From IMG/VR virus record IMGVR_UViG_3300013093_000315, positions 1-21,833 of that record: a stretch of DNA of 21,833 nt; one strand, 5' to 3'. The notes below the pieces were generated by a model, which did no database searches, was not told the origin of the DNA, and worked only from the letters and a program-made list of their open reading frames with translations. The position numbers and the translations under genes are program-made. This document shows positions 1-6,753 of the stretch, piece by piece (the stretch's first letter is position 1; each line of letters starts with the position of its first letter). This DNA is from a virus.

Positions 1-96
1 ATCATGCGCTTTGGCAACTATGCTTTTTACAGCATTATCAGTAGATAAAGGTTCAAGATTTAATGCTTTTCCTATGGGATCATTATTTGATGTCAT
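1..96 (-). CDS. 16: Terminase small subunit gp16, N-terminal 32 residues (runs off the window)
   Basis: An open frame starts with ATG at 96-94 and stays open to base 1. It begins MTSNNDPIGKALNLEP and continues into an acidic/polar stretch. The start overlaps the stop of the preceding gene 15 homologue as ATGA, so the two are probably translationally coupled. In T4-like phages the gene after 15 is 16, the small terminase subunit, which recognises DNA and regulates the large subunit gp17 during packaging. The call rests mainly on gene order; an early 'DPI..AL.LEP' segment is, from memory, common at the N-terminus of marine T4-like gp16. Only 32 codons are visible, so no domain can be checked. 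Confidence 0.7.
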   Translation of the reverse strand, partial: MTSNNDPIGKALNLEPLSTDNAVKSIVAKAHD

Positions 97-932
97 GTAC
101 TCACATTCGTGTTACTGGATACAAAACCAAAGTCACTATTAGCTGTAATTTGATTAACAGGGATAGAAGCAGCTGCGTTACCAGTTGGCTGTCCATTTGC
201 GGTAAGTCCAGGTTGACCTTGAAGATAAGCAACTGGACCAGTGTTACCAATTGCTGTATTCAATGCACCATCAGCAACATTAGGTGTATAGAAAACAGTA
301 TTTGCATATTTAATAATTGCACCAGTTTTAACTGGACCGTAGATATACCCTTTCAAAGTAAAATCTAATGTCCATGTAAGAGACTTTCGTTCTGAGAAAT
401 TTCCAGTATATGTATCTTCTTGAAAGATACTGTTCATAATTATTGGAATTTCCATTGAAATAGCTGTATCTGGTACCAAATTTATTTTTACAGTAAATTC
501 TGGTGTAAAGAAAGGAAGTATCTGTTCAACAATCTTAGTTCCGTCTTCAGCATTTTTAACAAGAATATACAATCTAAATCCAAAATTATATGGAACTGGA
601 TTGTATTGATACTTCATATTATTTAAATTTGTTGGATCTTGAACAGCTACGCGACCAATAGTTCCAAGTTTTCTAGAACCATCATATCTAATTTCTGTCA
701 TTTCAAAAGACATTAATGGTAGAGTAATTGTTTCTGTTGGTCTGTCGATGTTTGGATCTTGTTGCAAACGAGCCAACATTTTTTCTTTGGGAGCGTATGT
801 AATTGGAACTTTGATTACTGCAGTAAGATTACCGCTGTGATCTGTTCTATCAATGGCAATGTCATCAAACAGCGTGCCGAATAATGCTACGTATTTACGA
901 ATAGTTTGAAAGTAAAAAGTTTGACCGAACAT
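93..932 (-). CDS. 15: Tail sheath stabilizer / tail completion protein gp15
   Basis: This 279-aa protein resembles T4 gp15 (272 aa), which forms the hexameric ring at the head-proximal end of the tail, caps the sheath and tube, and contacts the gp13/gp14 neck. The N-terminus (MFGQTFYFQTIRKYVALFG) is aromatic-rich like T4 gp15. It is followed by the family-typical segment VPITYAPKEKMLARL (residues ~42-56), a central 'YQYNPVPYNFGFRLYI' stretch and 'IVEQILPFFTPEF', both recognisable in gp15. The C-terminal ~40 residues are low-complexity (Asn, Gly, Thr). The start overlaps the gene 14 stop by one base (TAATG), with GAGGG upstream as ribosome binding site; the stop overlaps the gene 16 start. Gene order 13-14-15-16 supports the call. 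Confidence 0.93.
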   Translation of the reverse strand: MFGQTFYFQTIRKYVALFGTLFDDIAIDRTDHSGNLTAVIKVPITYAPKEKMLARLQQDPNIDRPTETITLPLMSFEMTEIRYDGSRKLGTIGRVAVQDPTNLNNMKYQYNPVPYNFGFRLYILVKNAEDGTKIVEQILPFFTPEFTVKINLVPDTAISMEIPIIMNSIFQEDTYTGNFSERKSLTWTLDFTLKGYIYGPVKTGAIIKYANTVFYTPNVADGALNTAIGNTGPVAYLQGQPGLTANGQPTGNAAASIPVNQITANSDFGFVSSNTNVST

Positions 933-1654
933 TAAACAGTACCCTCGCTAAATGGGTCTTGTGTACTAAAATCAATAAACCCTGCTGACTCACCACCAAT
1001 TGTTTCGTTGGTTCCAGTTCCTGTAATTGCATTAAGATTGTATTGTTCCATAACGATGTAGTTGTCTTCTTCGTCAGTAAGCCAAGCACCAGTTTCGTCC
1101 ATAATTACATAATCCAACATATTGGTAGATTCGAGCAGTTGAATACGATCGATTTCTGGTATACCTGTATTGAAGATCTCGTCGCTGTAAGTGAACAGCT
1201 CACATGTCATTTCCCATGTTTGTAATGCGCCGAGTTGATAGAACATCTCAAATTTGTTAACAAACTTGATTTGAAAGCATTTATTGTTCAGCGGGAAATA
1301 GATAAGATCACCTTCGTTTGGTCTTACAAGAGTTGTATAAGCACCAATCTCATTAATGAATGTTCGTTGTGCGATAGAGAACACAACTTGATCATTTATC
1401 TCAACACCAAACTTTGACATAAAGCTGCCATCACCACTGAACCCATCAATTGACTTGATATACAATTCAACCATGTACGCGCTGGTGTATGATGACTGAT
1501 CATCGGCAGTATAAAGCTGATCTAGATTGTTGATGTTACGAGGAATGTAATACATATCCTCGCCATAGATTCGAATTGACTCAATAACTAAACTCTCAAT
1601 GAGATTCTGCTCTTGAGATGATTTGTAATTATTGAAGAAAAAATTCGTAGCCAT
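932..1654 (-). CDS. 14: Neck protein gp14
   Basis: This 240-aa protein matches the T4 gp14 neck family (T4 protein about 256 aa). Gp14 joins the head after DNA packaging and forms, with gp13, the collar to which the tail attaches. Visible family signatures are the N-terminal FFFNNYKSSQEQNLIESLVIES block (residues ~5-26), 'IYGEDMYYIPR' (compare T4 'RGVNIYYIKR'), 'LYIKSIDGFSGDGSFMSKFG' (compare T4 'MYLNSFDGYDGQQTFFTKFG') and a central 'GDLIYFPLNNKCFQIKFV'. The C-terminal ~60 residues are acidic and probably flexible. The start lies two bases after the gene 13 stop (GGATAATCATG), with GGATAA acting both as weak Shine-Dalgarno and as the upstream stop. Confidence 0.93.
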   Translation of the reverse strand: MATNFFFNNYKSSQEQNLIESLVIESIRIYGEDMYYIPRNINNLDQLYTADDQSSYTSAYMVELYIKSIDGFSGDGSFMSKFGVEINDQVVFSIAQRTFINEIGAYTTLVRPNEGDLIYFPLNNKCFQIKFVNKFEMFYQLGALQTWEMTCELFTYSDEIFNTGIPEIDRIQLLESTNMLDYVIMDETGAWLTDEEDNYIVMEQYNLNAITGTGTNETIGGESAGFIDFSTQDPFSEGTV

Positions 1655-1656
1655 GA

Positions 1657-2394
1657 TTATCCAATCATATCAGTTGATGGCATACTGCTATCGTAGATAA
1701 TCTTTTCGATTTCTTTTCTTTCAACCATTCCATCATTTAGAATCTTTTCACCATTAAACTGAACGCCACCTGGCAGCTGCATTCCTGTAAATTTGGTAAG
1801 ATTAGCGCCCCATTGTTCTTTAATAAGAGCTGTTGCATAATTCTGTAGCAGACGTTCGCCGAATGCTTTTGGATAAACTGCTGGATCAATAACCTGATAA
1901 GCTTCGACGATAATAAAATCGCCAACGTTGACAATCGTCCAGTCCATATCGATATACAGCTTATTAACCATACGATTGTATCGAATAGGCTGTTTACCAA
2001 CAAGCATCTGCTCCAAAAACTGAACATGTTGCAAAGCCATGTAGTATGGAACCATTGACACAGAAGTCAATGTATAAAGGTCGTTCAATGCAATTTGGTA
2101 ACGGATGTTAAACAAATTGTTGGTATTAAGCGCCTGACCGATTTCAAACAGGTTTACCACGCCGATAATGTTATCAGGCATGGTGATGTATTTTTTGGAA
2201 ATATCATCAGCTGTTACTTGATATTTGTAGAAAACTTTCTCAGCGCCATCGAAATGATAGTCCCAGTAAAAACGAAGAGCTTCATCAACACGATCATCAA
2301 CTTGGTCATCATCAACGTTGATTTCGATTACTGGAGCGCCAAGCTTGCGTAGGCAATAAGCTTTAAATTCGTCTCTTGTTGTTGGAACAGTCAT
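1657..2394 (-). CDS. 13: Neck protein gp13 (head completion)
   Basis: This 245-aa protein is a gp13 neck/head-completion homologue, shorter than T4 gp13 (309 aa) but close, from memory, to cyanophage versions. The N-terminus (TRDEFKAYCLRKLGAPVIEI) and the following 'DDQVDDRVDEALRFYWDYHFDGAEKVFYKY' region are the family's conserved start. Next come 'PDNIIGVVNLFEIG' and 'DLYTLTSVSMVPYYMALQHV' around residues 75-125, and a C-terminal 'LLQNYATALIKEQWGANLTKF...LPGGVQFNG' (~183-215). Gp13 with gp14 seals the portal vertex for tail joining. It is the first gene after a perfect late promoter box 20 nt upstream of the ATG, with AAAAAGGG as ribosome binding site, so it probably heads a 13-14-15-16 late transcript. 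Confidence 0.94.
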   Translation of the reverse strand: MTVPTTRDEFKAYCLRKLGAPVIEINVDDDQVDDRVDEALRFYWDYHFDGAEKVFYKYQVTADDISKKYITMPDNIIGVVNLFEIGQALNTNNLFNIRYQIALNDLYTLTSVSMVPYYMALQHVQFLEQMLVGKQPIRYNRMVNKLYIDMDWTIVNVGDFIIVEAYQVIDPAVYPKAFGERLLQNYATALIKEQWGANLTKFTGMQLPGGVQFNGEKILNDGMVERKEIEKIIYDSSMPSTDMIG

Positions 2395-2413
2395 GTGAAA
2401 CCCTTTTTAGATC

Positions 2414-2421
2414 TATTTATA
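2414..2421 (-). promoter_or_regulatory. T4-type late promoter box TATAAATA upstream of gene 13
   Basis: Read on the minus strand the bases are TATAAATA, identical to the T4 late promoter consensus recognised by the gp55 sigma-like factor with gp33/gp45. The box lies 20 nt upstream of the gene 13 ATG, in the only non-coding stretch of this area. It overlaps the TAA stop of the preceding 69-aa gene in the register TA-TAA-ATA. Transcription would start a few bases downstream and give a very short leader. It probably drives 13-14-15-16 independently of the fibre module. Confidence 0.75.
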
Positions 2422-2626
2422 AAAAAGGATGATCAATTTGTCCAGATACAGGCTCTCCGTTATTTTCAAATTGTGAGGGATCGACGAGTTGAGAATCGAT
2501 CTGCTTACGGATATTTTCCATCATAAAATATACCTCTCTGTATGGAAGCTGATCCAGCAGATCCAACAGTTTATTAGCGCCATTTATATCAAATTGCAAA
2601 TTGATTCTAAAATCTTCCATTTTCAT
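2417..2626 (-). CDS. Small conserved-type phage protein of unknown function, coupled to the radical SAM gene
   Basis: A 69-aa acidic protein without cysteine. Its start overlaps the stop of the radical SAM gene as ATGA; a second in-frame Met lies two codons further. The core (residues ~5-45: 'FRINLQFDINGANKLLDLLD', then 'QLPYREVYFMMENIRKQI') looks like a short beta segment followed by two helices. From memory this 'F.I...N.LL..L.QLPY..V..L...I..Q' pattern is common in small phage proteins of unknown function near structural genes. Its stop codon lies inside the gene 13 late promoter box. The tight coupling would permit a partner or accessory role to the enzyme, but nothing in the sequence shows that. 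Confidence 0.75.
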   Translation of the reverse strand: MKMEDFRINLQFDINGANKLLDLLDQLPYREVYFMMENIRKQIDSQLVDPSQFENNGEPVSGQIDHPFL

Positions 2627-3993
2627 GCTATAGCCTTTTCTCTGGTTTTTGGAACGATTGCTTTTGCTTCTTTATCGCCCCAGATGTTTTTCCTATGCTC
2701 TGGTAGAGCTTCGTTTTCTATGTAGTATGGCAAGAAACCAGTTAGTTTCTCCAATGCAACTGCGAAGAAAGGAATATGATCATCGTATGCATTGTTACAT
2801 GCACGCAGCCAGTAATTTTTTTCCAGATACATGCATGCTCCCTTGCATGTCTGAAGCACTGGGCAGTCAGAACATTCCTTACGTTTTGACCAATGAGTCG
2901 ACGTGTTTAGTTTGATGCTCTCAAACTTGGATACATGACCAATCATATGTGGTTTACCATTGGGAGCTGTAGAAACATTGGAAACATTCTGACATGTAAG
3001 AACGTAACCATTTAAGTCAACAGCAATCGTATCCACGCTGTCCATACCACATTTCTGTCCAAGCGAGGAAGCTGGTCGATTAGAAGAAATACTTTCAATC
3101 CATTCCTGTATACGATTACGAACAACAGCGAATGAATGATTTTTACCTTCGCGAGTTTGTTTCAATGTAAGGCGACGGAAACCAAGACTTTCTTCTTCGT
3201 TCTGAATACTGTTAGCAAGACCACCTTCATCATATGGATCAATAAAGCCACCCTCACCAATAGTAAATCCATTGATACCAAGCTCTTTATAAAAGTTAAC
3301 AAAAAAACTCTGAATAGCAGCGCGATCCATATTCTCGCGATTAACCATAGCATTAAAGCTGATACGGTTTTGTGGAGCAAGTCTTTTAATTAAGTCAATG
3401 ATGCCTTCTTTGGATATTATATCATCGAATGGATCTGGACCACGAACAGGCATTCCTGGACCATCATGAGACAACCCGATAAGAAATCCCATGCGATCGA
3501 TCCACTCATTAATTTCTTCATTCAGTAATGATCCATTTGTGACCATAACAAACTCAGCTTTTGGAAACTTCTCTCTCAGTTGTTCTGCTAATGGCTTCAA
3601 AGTTTTAATATAAACAAGTGGTTCACCACCCCAAAACTCAATACGTCTCGGAGATCCACGTAACCACGTGTCGAGATTCTTTATAAATTTATCAGCTGAT
3701 TTGTTGTTTGTTTCTTCGGCGTGTGGAACAAAGCGTTGTGAACAATACTCACAAGAATAGTTACAAGACAATCCGAGCTGAATTTTTAATGTTTCGATGT
3801 TGGAGCTTTTACCGAGTGGATTTTCTTTGGAAGTAACAGCTGCTTGTTTGTATTTTCTATTCTTCGTTTGTTCTTTTATTTGTGGAACAGCTATAACATT
3901 ACCACTTAAATCCGTTAACGAAGAAGTCATATTATCATAATAGAAAACACGTTCTTCCGCGCCTCTACGCGAGTGTATTTTAAATAAAGCCAT
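2623..3993 (-). CDS. Radical SAM/SPASM peptide-modifying enzyme (anaerobic sulfatase-maturase-like)
   Basis: A 456-aa radical S-adenosylmethionine enzyme. The CxxxCxxC motif that binds the SAM-cleaving 4Fe-4S cluster is C77/C81/C84 (SCNYSCEYC). The SAM-binding 'WGGEP' is at 121-125, followed by 'VTNGSLL' (151-157) and 'LSHDGPG' (174-180). The C-terminal SPASM domain is textbook: C315, then G329-x4-C334, then C374-x2-C377-x5-C383-x3-C387, then C399, seven Cys predicted to ligate two auxiliary 4Fe-4S clusters. Known SPASM enzymes modify peptides or proteins (formylglycine formation, thioether or C-C crosslinks, epimerisation), so a phage or host polypeptide substrate is likely. About 65 N-terminal residues precede the core; I see no clear RiPP recognition element. 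A strong AAAGGTGA ribosome binding site precedes the ATG. It lies two genes downstream of the Cys-Asn proteins, which are the obvious candidate substrates (inference). The reaction cannot be told from sequence. Confidence 0.93.
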   Translation of the reverse strand: MALFKIHSRRGAEERVFYYDNMTSSLTDLSGNVIAVPQIKEQTKNRKYKQAAVTSKENPLGKSSNIETLKIQLGLSCNYSCEYCSQRFVPHAEETNNKSADKFIKNLDTWLRGSPRRIEFWGGEPLVYIKTLKPLAEQLREKFPKAEFVMVTNGSLLNEEINEWIDRMGFLIGLSHDGPGMPVRGPDPFDDIISKEGIIDLIKRLAPQNRISFNAMVNRENMDRAAIQSFFVNFYKELGINGFTIGEGGFIDPYDEGGLANSIQNEEESLGFRRLTLKQTREGKNHSFAVVRNRIQEWIESISSNRPASSLGQKCGMDSVDTIAVDLNGYVLTCQNVSNVSTAPNGKPHMIGHVSKFESIKLNTSTHWSKRKECSDCPVLQTCKGACMYLEKNYWLRACNNAYDDHIPFFAVALEKLTGFLPYYIENEALPEHRKNIWGDKEAKAIVPKTREKAIA

Positions 3994-4014
3994 TTGTCAC
4001 CTTTCAATGATGTA

Positions 4015-4863
4015 TTATGGTTTTGTATACGTCAACGCAAATATTGAAGAAAACCATTTAAAACCAAATTTGATAGTCGCAGTTTCACCAGAAGTCATAC
4101 CAGCAGAGCTGAAATTAAATGTCGCTCTACCATTATTTAGAGCTACTTTATTTGGCGTTATACCATAATCGGAAGTAATGTAAATGTCAGCTACAGCATT
4201 GTTTGGAACTCCGACAATAATCTGACCGCCATCTGCATTTTGATTTAGAAAACGTGCACCAAGGTTTGGATAATAGTATCTTTTTGTTTCATACCCAGGA
4301 GTTAAAATAATGAATCGCTGAGTTTGCACATTCTGTGTAATATTAGAAGTAATGTTCGTATTTTGACCACCACTTATAGAAAAAAAACACTGTTTAAAAG
4401 AAGATGCTTCAGGAATTGTAACGAGTTGAAAAAATGAATTCCATGTTTTTGTTGGATTTAATACTACGTTATTCTTAATAAAATCAGAAAAACGCTGTTT
4501 GGTAACAGCTGTTTGTGGATATAAATTAAAAATTGGTTCATGATTGCCATATTTGTCAGCGTTCAAAATCCAACGATCGAATCCACTATACGTTGAATCA
4601 TTTTTAAGTTGATCCCAAGTAATTGTTGTTTTTTTCTCACCAACAAGACCGCCTGTATCATTAAGAACAGTTGGTGTATTTGTAGTAATCGTAATTTTTT
4701 GATCTTCAACTTGAACGTCAATCGAATTTAAAACACTCGCATAATCTTTGTAAACTACCATTCTGAACTGATCGTAATCAGAAATAAGCTGGTTGTATTG
4801 ATCAAGTGTTACAAGATCAAAAACATTTACCTGAGGAATTGTTAAATTGGCTAGATCAGTCAT
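4015..4863 (-). CDS. Putative virion / fibre-associated protein of unknown function
   Basis: A 282-aa protein I do not recognise. The N-terminal ~65 residues look helical (TIPQVNVFDLVTLDQYNQLI and following) and may form an assembly segment. The middle is mixed alpha/beta ('TITWDQLKNDSTYSGFDRWI', 'TKTWNSFFQLVTIPEA'). The last ~110 residues are Asn/Thr-rich beta-type ending in an Ig-like stretch ('ADIYITSDYGITPNKVALNN', 'ATFNFSSAGMTSGETATIKF'). It has a single cysteine, unlike its upstream neighbours. Its first eight bases overlap the end of the Hint-protein gene, and its ribosome binding site (TAGGAAA) lies inside that gene, indicating coupling. Position between the Cys-rich proteins and the radical SAM enzyme suggests a structural or partner role in the same tail element; this is inference. 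Confidence 0.8.
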   Translation of the reverse strand: MTDLANLTIPQVNVFDLVTLDQYNQLISDYDQFRMVVYKDYASVLNSIDVQVEDQKITITTNTPTVLNDTGGLVGEKKTTITWDQLKNDSTYSGFDRWILNADKYGNHEPIFNLYPQTAVTKQRFSDFIKNNVVLNPTKTWNSFFQLVTIPEASSFKQCFFSISGGQNTNITSNITQNVQTQRFIILTPGYETKRYYYPNLGARFLNQNADGGQIIVGVPNNAVADIYITSDYGITPNKVALNNGRATFNFSSAGMTSGETATIKFGFKWFSSIFALTYTKP

Positions 4864-6001
4864 TTTTGTTTCCTAATAGATTTGCTACAGACCCTACTAT
4901 CTTAAATGTAATATTGCAAACAACTTTACCTAATTTCCATTTAATTAAAGAGTTTGCGACTAATTTATTTAATATCTTAGAGTTTATTTTACCAAGTATA
5001 ATGCTGGTTAAATAAGCTCCATAATTTATATCTTTTCCAGAATTTGAATATCTGTAAAGTAATTCGTTTATATTTTCATTTGTGAGCAAACCCTGCTCGT
5101 ATGCGTAGCGCATGAACCCACCATCACCAATAATAGAAGTTGTACCATAACCATTTACGATATAAGTTCCATCTCCATCAACCCAAAGATTATATACCTT
5201 TTCGTCTGTCGAATCAACAATATTAACAATAGCAAATGGTTTATTTTTACCTAACCATGGATAAGAATCATAATTTTTATCAGGATCAACAGATGTTAAA
5301 CCTCCATTAGTATATAGAGGATGGTTTGATGTAGCGAATGGTTCAATGTTGTATGTTGGTGAATACAAATTTTGGAAATCTGAAGCGTTTGCACTTTCGA
5401 AATATACGACTGTATTTATTTGTGTTTTATCATGGTTGAAAACTTTGTCGCCAACTTTAATTTGACTGATCGGAACTTCTTCACCATCAGCAAGACAAAC
5501 CATAGTTTCTTCTGTAAAACAACCTCCCCCACAGTTACAGTTGCAGTTACAGTTGCAGTTTGTATAACAATTACCTACAGAGTTATATCCGCTGTTGCAG
5601 TTACAATTATAATAATTTCTCGTGTAATCTGTACCACGAATACGATCAATCAAAACGCTATACGCATCGTATATAAAAGTAACTTGAGCTACTGGATAAT
5701 ATGCTGTTGAACTTGGTAATTGAAAACCACCTGGATTACCACAGAGTCCAGGCATACCAGAAACACCCCATGTCCACCAGCTACCATTTGGTGGATTCCA
5801 GTAGCCATTTCCGTAACAGTTACCGCCTGGCAAAATACCAGTGCAGTTACCTGTTCTGTTATCTATATATGTGTTGTAACGTATACGCTGACCAATAGCT
5901 GTATCGCCAGCTATAAATCCCATACTATTGATATCTGTACCAGATGATATAGCTGCACCGCTATTATCATATGATGTGGTAGTGTTTATCTTCAAACTCA
6001 T
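4856..6001 (-). CDS. Cys-Asn tract protein fused to a Hint self-processing domain
   Basis: A 381-aa two-part protein. Residues 1-157 are paralogous to the 160-aa neighbour: both share 'GNCYGN.YWNPPNGSWWTWGV', 'DRIRG....R.Y.NCNC' and an alternating Cys-Asn tract (here C149, 151, 153, 155, 157). After GGG (158-160) a Hint (Hedgehog/intein) domain begins at C161 (CFTEETMVCLADGEEVPISQ, 'IKVGDKVFNHD'), with the block B 'TSNH' motif (T224, H227) and an 'YNLWVDGDGTYIVNG' block F-like strand (~270-284). The usual terminal His-Asn and downstream Cys/Ser/Thr of splicing inteins are not seen ('NGYGTTSIIGDGG'), so N-terminal cleavage as in Hedgehog-type proteins is more likely than splicing. A further ~80 residues (300-381) look helical and basic. 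Predicted result: release of the N-part with a Cys-Asn-Gly tail. The ribosome binding site TAGGAT includes the upstream gene's stop. Confidence 0.88.
   Translation of the reverse strand: MSLKINTTTSYDNSGAAISSGTDINSMGFIAGDTAIGQRIRYNTYIDNRTGNCTGILPGGNCYGNGYWNPPNGSWWTWGVSGMPGLCGNPGGFQLPSSTAYYPVAQVTFIYDAYSVLIDRIRGTDYTRNYYNCNCNSGYNSVGNCYTNCNCNCNCNCGGGCFTEETMVCLADGEEVPISQIKVGDKVFNHDKTQINTVVYFESANASDFQNLYSPTYNIEPFATSNHPLYTNGGLTSVDPDKNYDSYPWLGKNKPFAIVNIVDSTDEKVYNLWVDGDGTYIVNGYGTTSIIGDGGFMRYAYEQGLLTNENINELLYRYSNSGKDINYGAYLTSIILGKINSKILNKLVANSLIKWKLGKVVCNITFKIVGSVANLLGNKND
5519..5560 (-). other. Junction of Cys-Asn tract and Hint nucleophile
   Basis: Codons 148-161 of the Hint-fusion protein. Five Cys codons alternate with Asn in near-identical hexamers (TGT/TGC AAC), followed by three Gly codons (GGT GGA GGG) and the TGT codon of C161, the predicted N-S acyl-shift nucleophile. 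The scissile bond would be G160-C161. Family knowledge: the Hint active site uses the first Cys and the block B Thr/His, both present here. That cleavage actually occurs is inference. Confidence 0.65.
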
Positions 6002-6010
6002 TTATAAATC

Positions 6011-6493
6011 CTAGCAGTTGCAGTTACAATTGCAGTTACAATTACAGTTACAGTTGTTAAAAGAACCAAAATCGCTTGAGCAGTTGCAGTTGCTATAAGC
6101 ACGATGTATCTCTTGACCTCTGATACGATCATAAAGCAAATAATAGCCATCATATACTAAATTTACTGCTATATTATAAAAGTTGCAGTTTGTTTGACCA
6201 CCACCAAAATCATATCCATAATCGTTAGAGCAAAGACAGTTAACACCAACACCCCATGTCCACCAACTACCATTTGGTGGATTCCAATAAGGATTTCCGT
6301 AACAGTTACCACTTGGTAAATACCCACGACAATTGGTTGCAAGGTCGTCTGTGTATGTTGAATATCGAGCTAACTGACCGATGTCACCACCTTGTGTAAC
6401 AAATCCCATATTACCAGCATCACTACCGCTACGAGCCGAATAGTGAATATTACTGTTGTCGATTACTTGTGTGCCACCAACATAAAATGCCAT
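6011..6493 (-). CDS. Small Cys-rich protein ending in an alternating Cys-Asn tail
   Basis: A 160-aa protein with 14 cysteines. Its last 14 residues (147-160) are seven Asn-Cys pairs, ending with Cys at the very C-terminus. Other Cys are C55, C64, C86, C88, C103, C136 and C138. The body shares 'GNMGFV..GGDIGQ.ARY.TY', 'SGNCYGNPYWNPPNGSWWTW' and 'VYDGYYLLYDRIRG' with residues 1-157 of the downstream Hint-fusion protein, so the two are paralogs and this one has no Hint domain. I see no signal peptide. In an extended strand the tail would place all Cys on one face and all Asn on the other, suited to metal or Fe-S binding, disulfide zippers, or enzymatic crosslinking; which applies is unknown. The start is one base after the preceding stop, with AGGGTAA as ribosome binding site. 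Confidence 0.87.
   Translation of the reverse strand: MAFYVGGTQVIDNSNIHYSARSGSDAGNMGFVTQGGDIGQLARYSTYTDDLATNCRGYLPSGNCYGNPYWNPPNGSWWTWGVGVNCLCSNDYGYDFGGGQTNCNFYNIAVNLVYDGYYLLYDRIRGQEIHRAYSNCNCSSDFGSFNNCNCNCNCNCNCNC
6014..6055 (-). repeat. Hexanucleotide repeat encoding (Asn-Cys)7
   Basis: Seven imperfect copies of a six-base unit AA[C/T]TG[T/C] encode the C-terminal tail of the 160-aa protein, directly before its TAG stop. The unit is a multiple of three, so gain or loss of copies would alter tail length without a frameshift. Synonymous variation between copies (TGT/TGC, AAC/AAT) argues for selection on the protein pattern rather than very recent slippage. Confidence 0.85.
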
Positions 6494-6494
6494 T

Positions 6495-6752
6495 TTACCC
6501 TGCCGTGTTTGCCGTGTTTGCTACTGGTTGTGGGAATTCAAACCATTGAGGTAATGAATTAGCAAAATGATCGTATGGGTCGACACCATTTGCTGTCATA
6601 AGATTTACTGTTGCAATTTCACGTATGTCATTGTTCCCATAGTTGTAAGACACTGTAAAAATAGTTTTGTTTTCAGTGCTTGGTGCAACTATACCAACAT
6701 TATTTTGAGTATATGAAAAGTTTGTTTTCATTACTGGAGGATTTGCCGCCAT
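6495..6752 (-). CDS. Small protein of unknown function between S74 fibre and Cys-Asn proteins
   Basis: An 85-aa protein with no cysteine and no family I recognise. It reads as a beta-rich central part ('MKTNFSYTQNNVGIVAPSTE', 'KTIFTVSYNYGNNDIREIAT') with an Ala/Asn/Thr-rich C-terminus (PVANTANTAG). It starts one base after the stop of the S74 fibre gene, with an AAGGGTAA ribosome binding site inside that gene's end, and stops one base before the 160-aa Cys-rich protein. The packing makes it a real gene of the fibre operon. A role as small virion component or fibre attachment factor is possible but unproven. Confidence 0.75.
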   Translation of the reverse strand: MAANPPVMKTNFSYTQNNVGIVAPSTENKTIFTVSYNYGNNDIREIATVNLMTANGVDPYDHFANSLPQWFEFPQPVANTANTAG

Positions 6753-6753
6753 G

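Noticed and set aside
63-368. 101-codon open frame on the plus strand
   Set aside because: Antisense to the gene 15 and 16 coding sequence, with Cys/Ser/Ile-rich shadow composition and no known family.
4856-5521. True splicing intein interrupting a structural gene
   Set aside because: No C-terminal His-Asn, no following Cys/Ser/Thr and no recognisable C-extein; an N-cleaving Hint domain fits better.
5420-5947. Plus-strand open frames opposite the Hint-fusion gene
   Set aside because: The Val-Thr-Val-Ala repeats are the antisense reading of the Cys-Asn hexamers; the minus-strand frame has a clear domain structure and paralog.
5996-6008. TATAAATG-like box at the start of the Hint-fusion gene
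   Set aside because: It overlaps the ATG itself, so it could not serve as promoter for this gene, and the last base departs from the late consensus.
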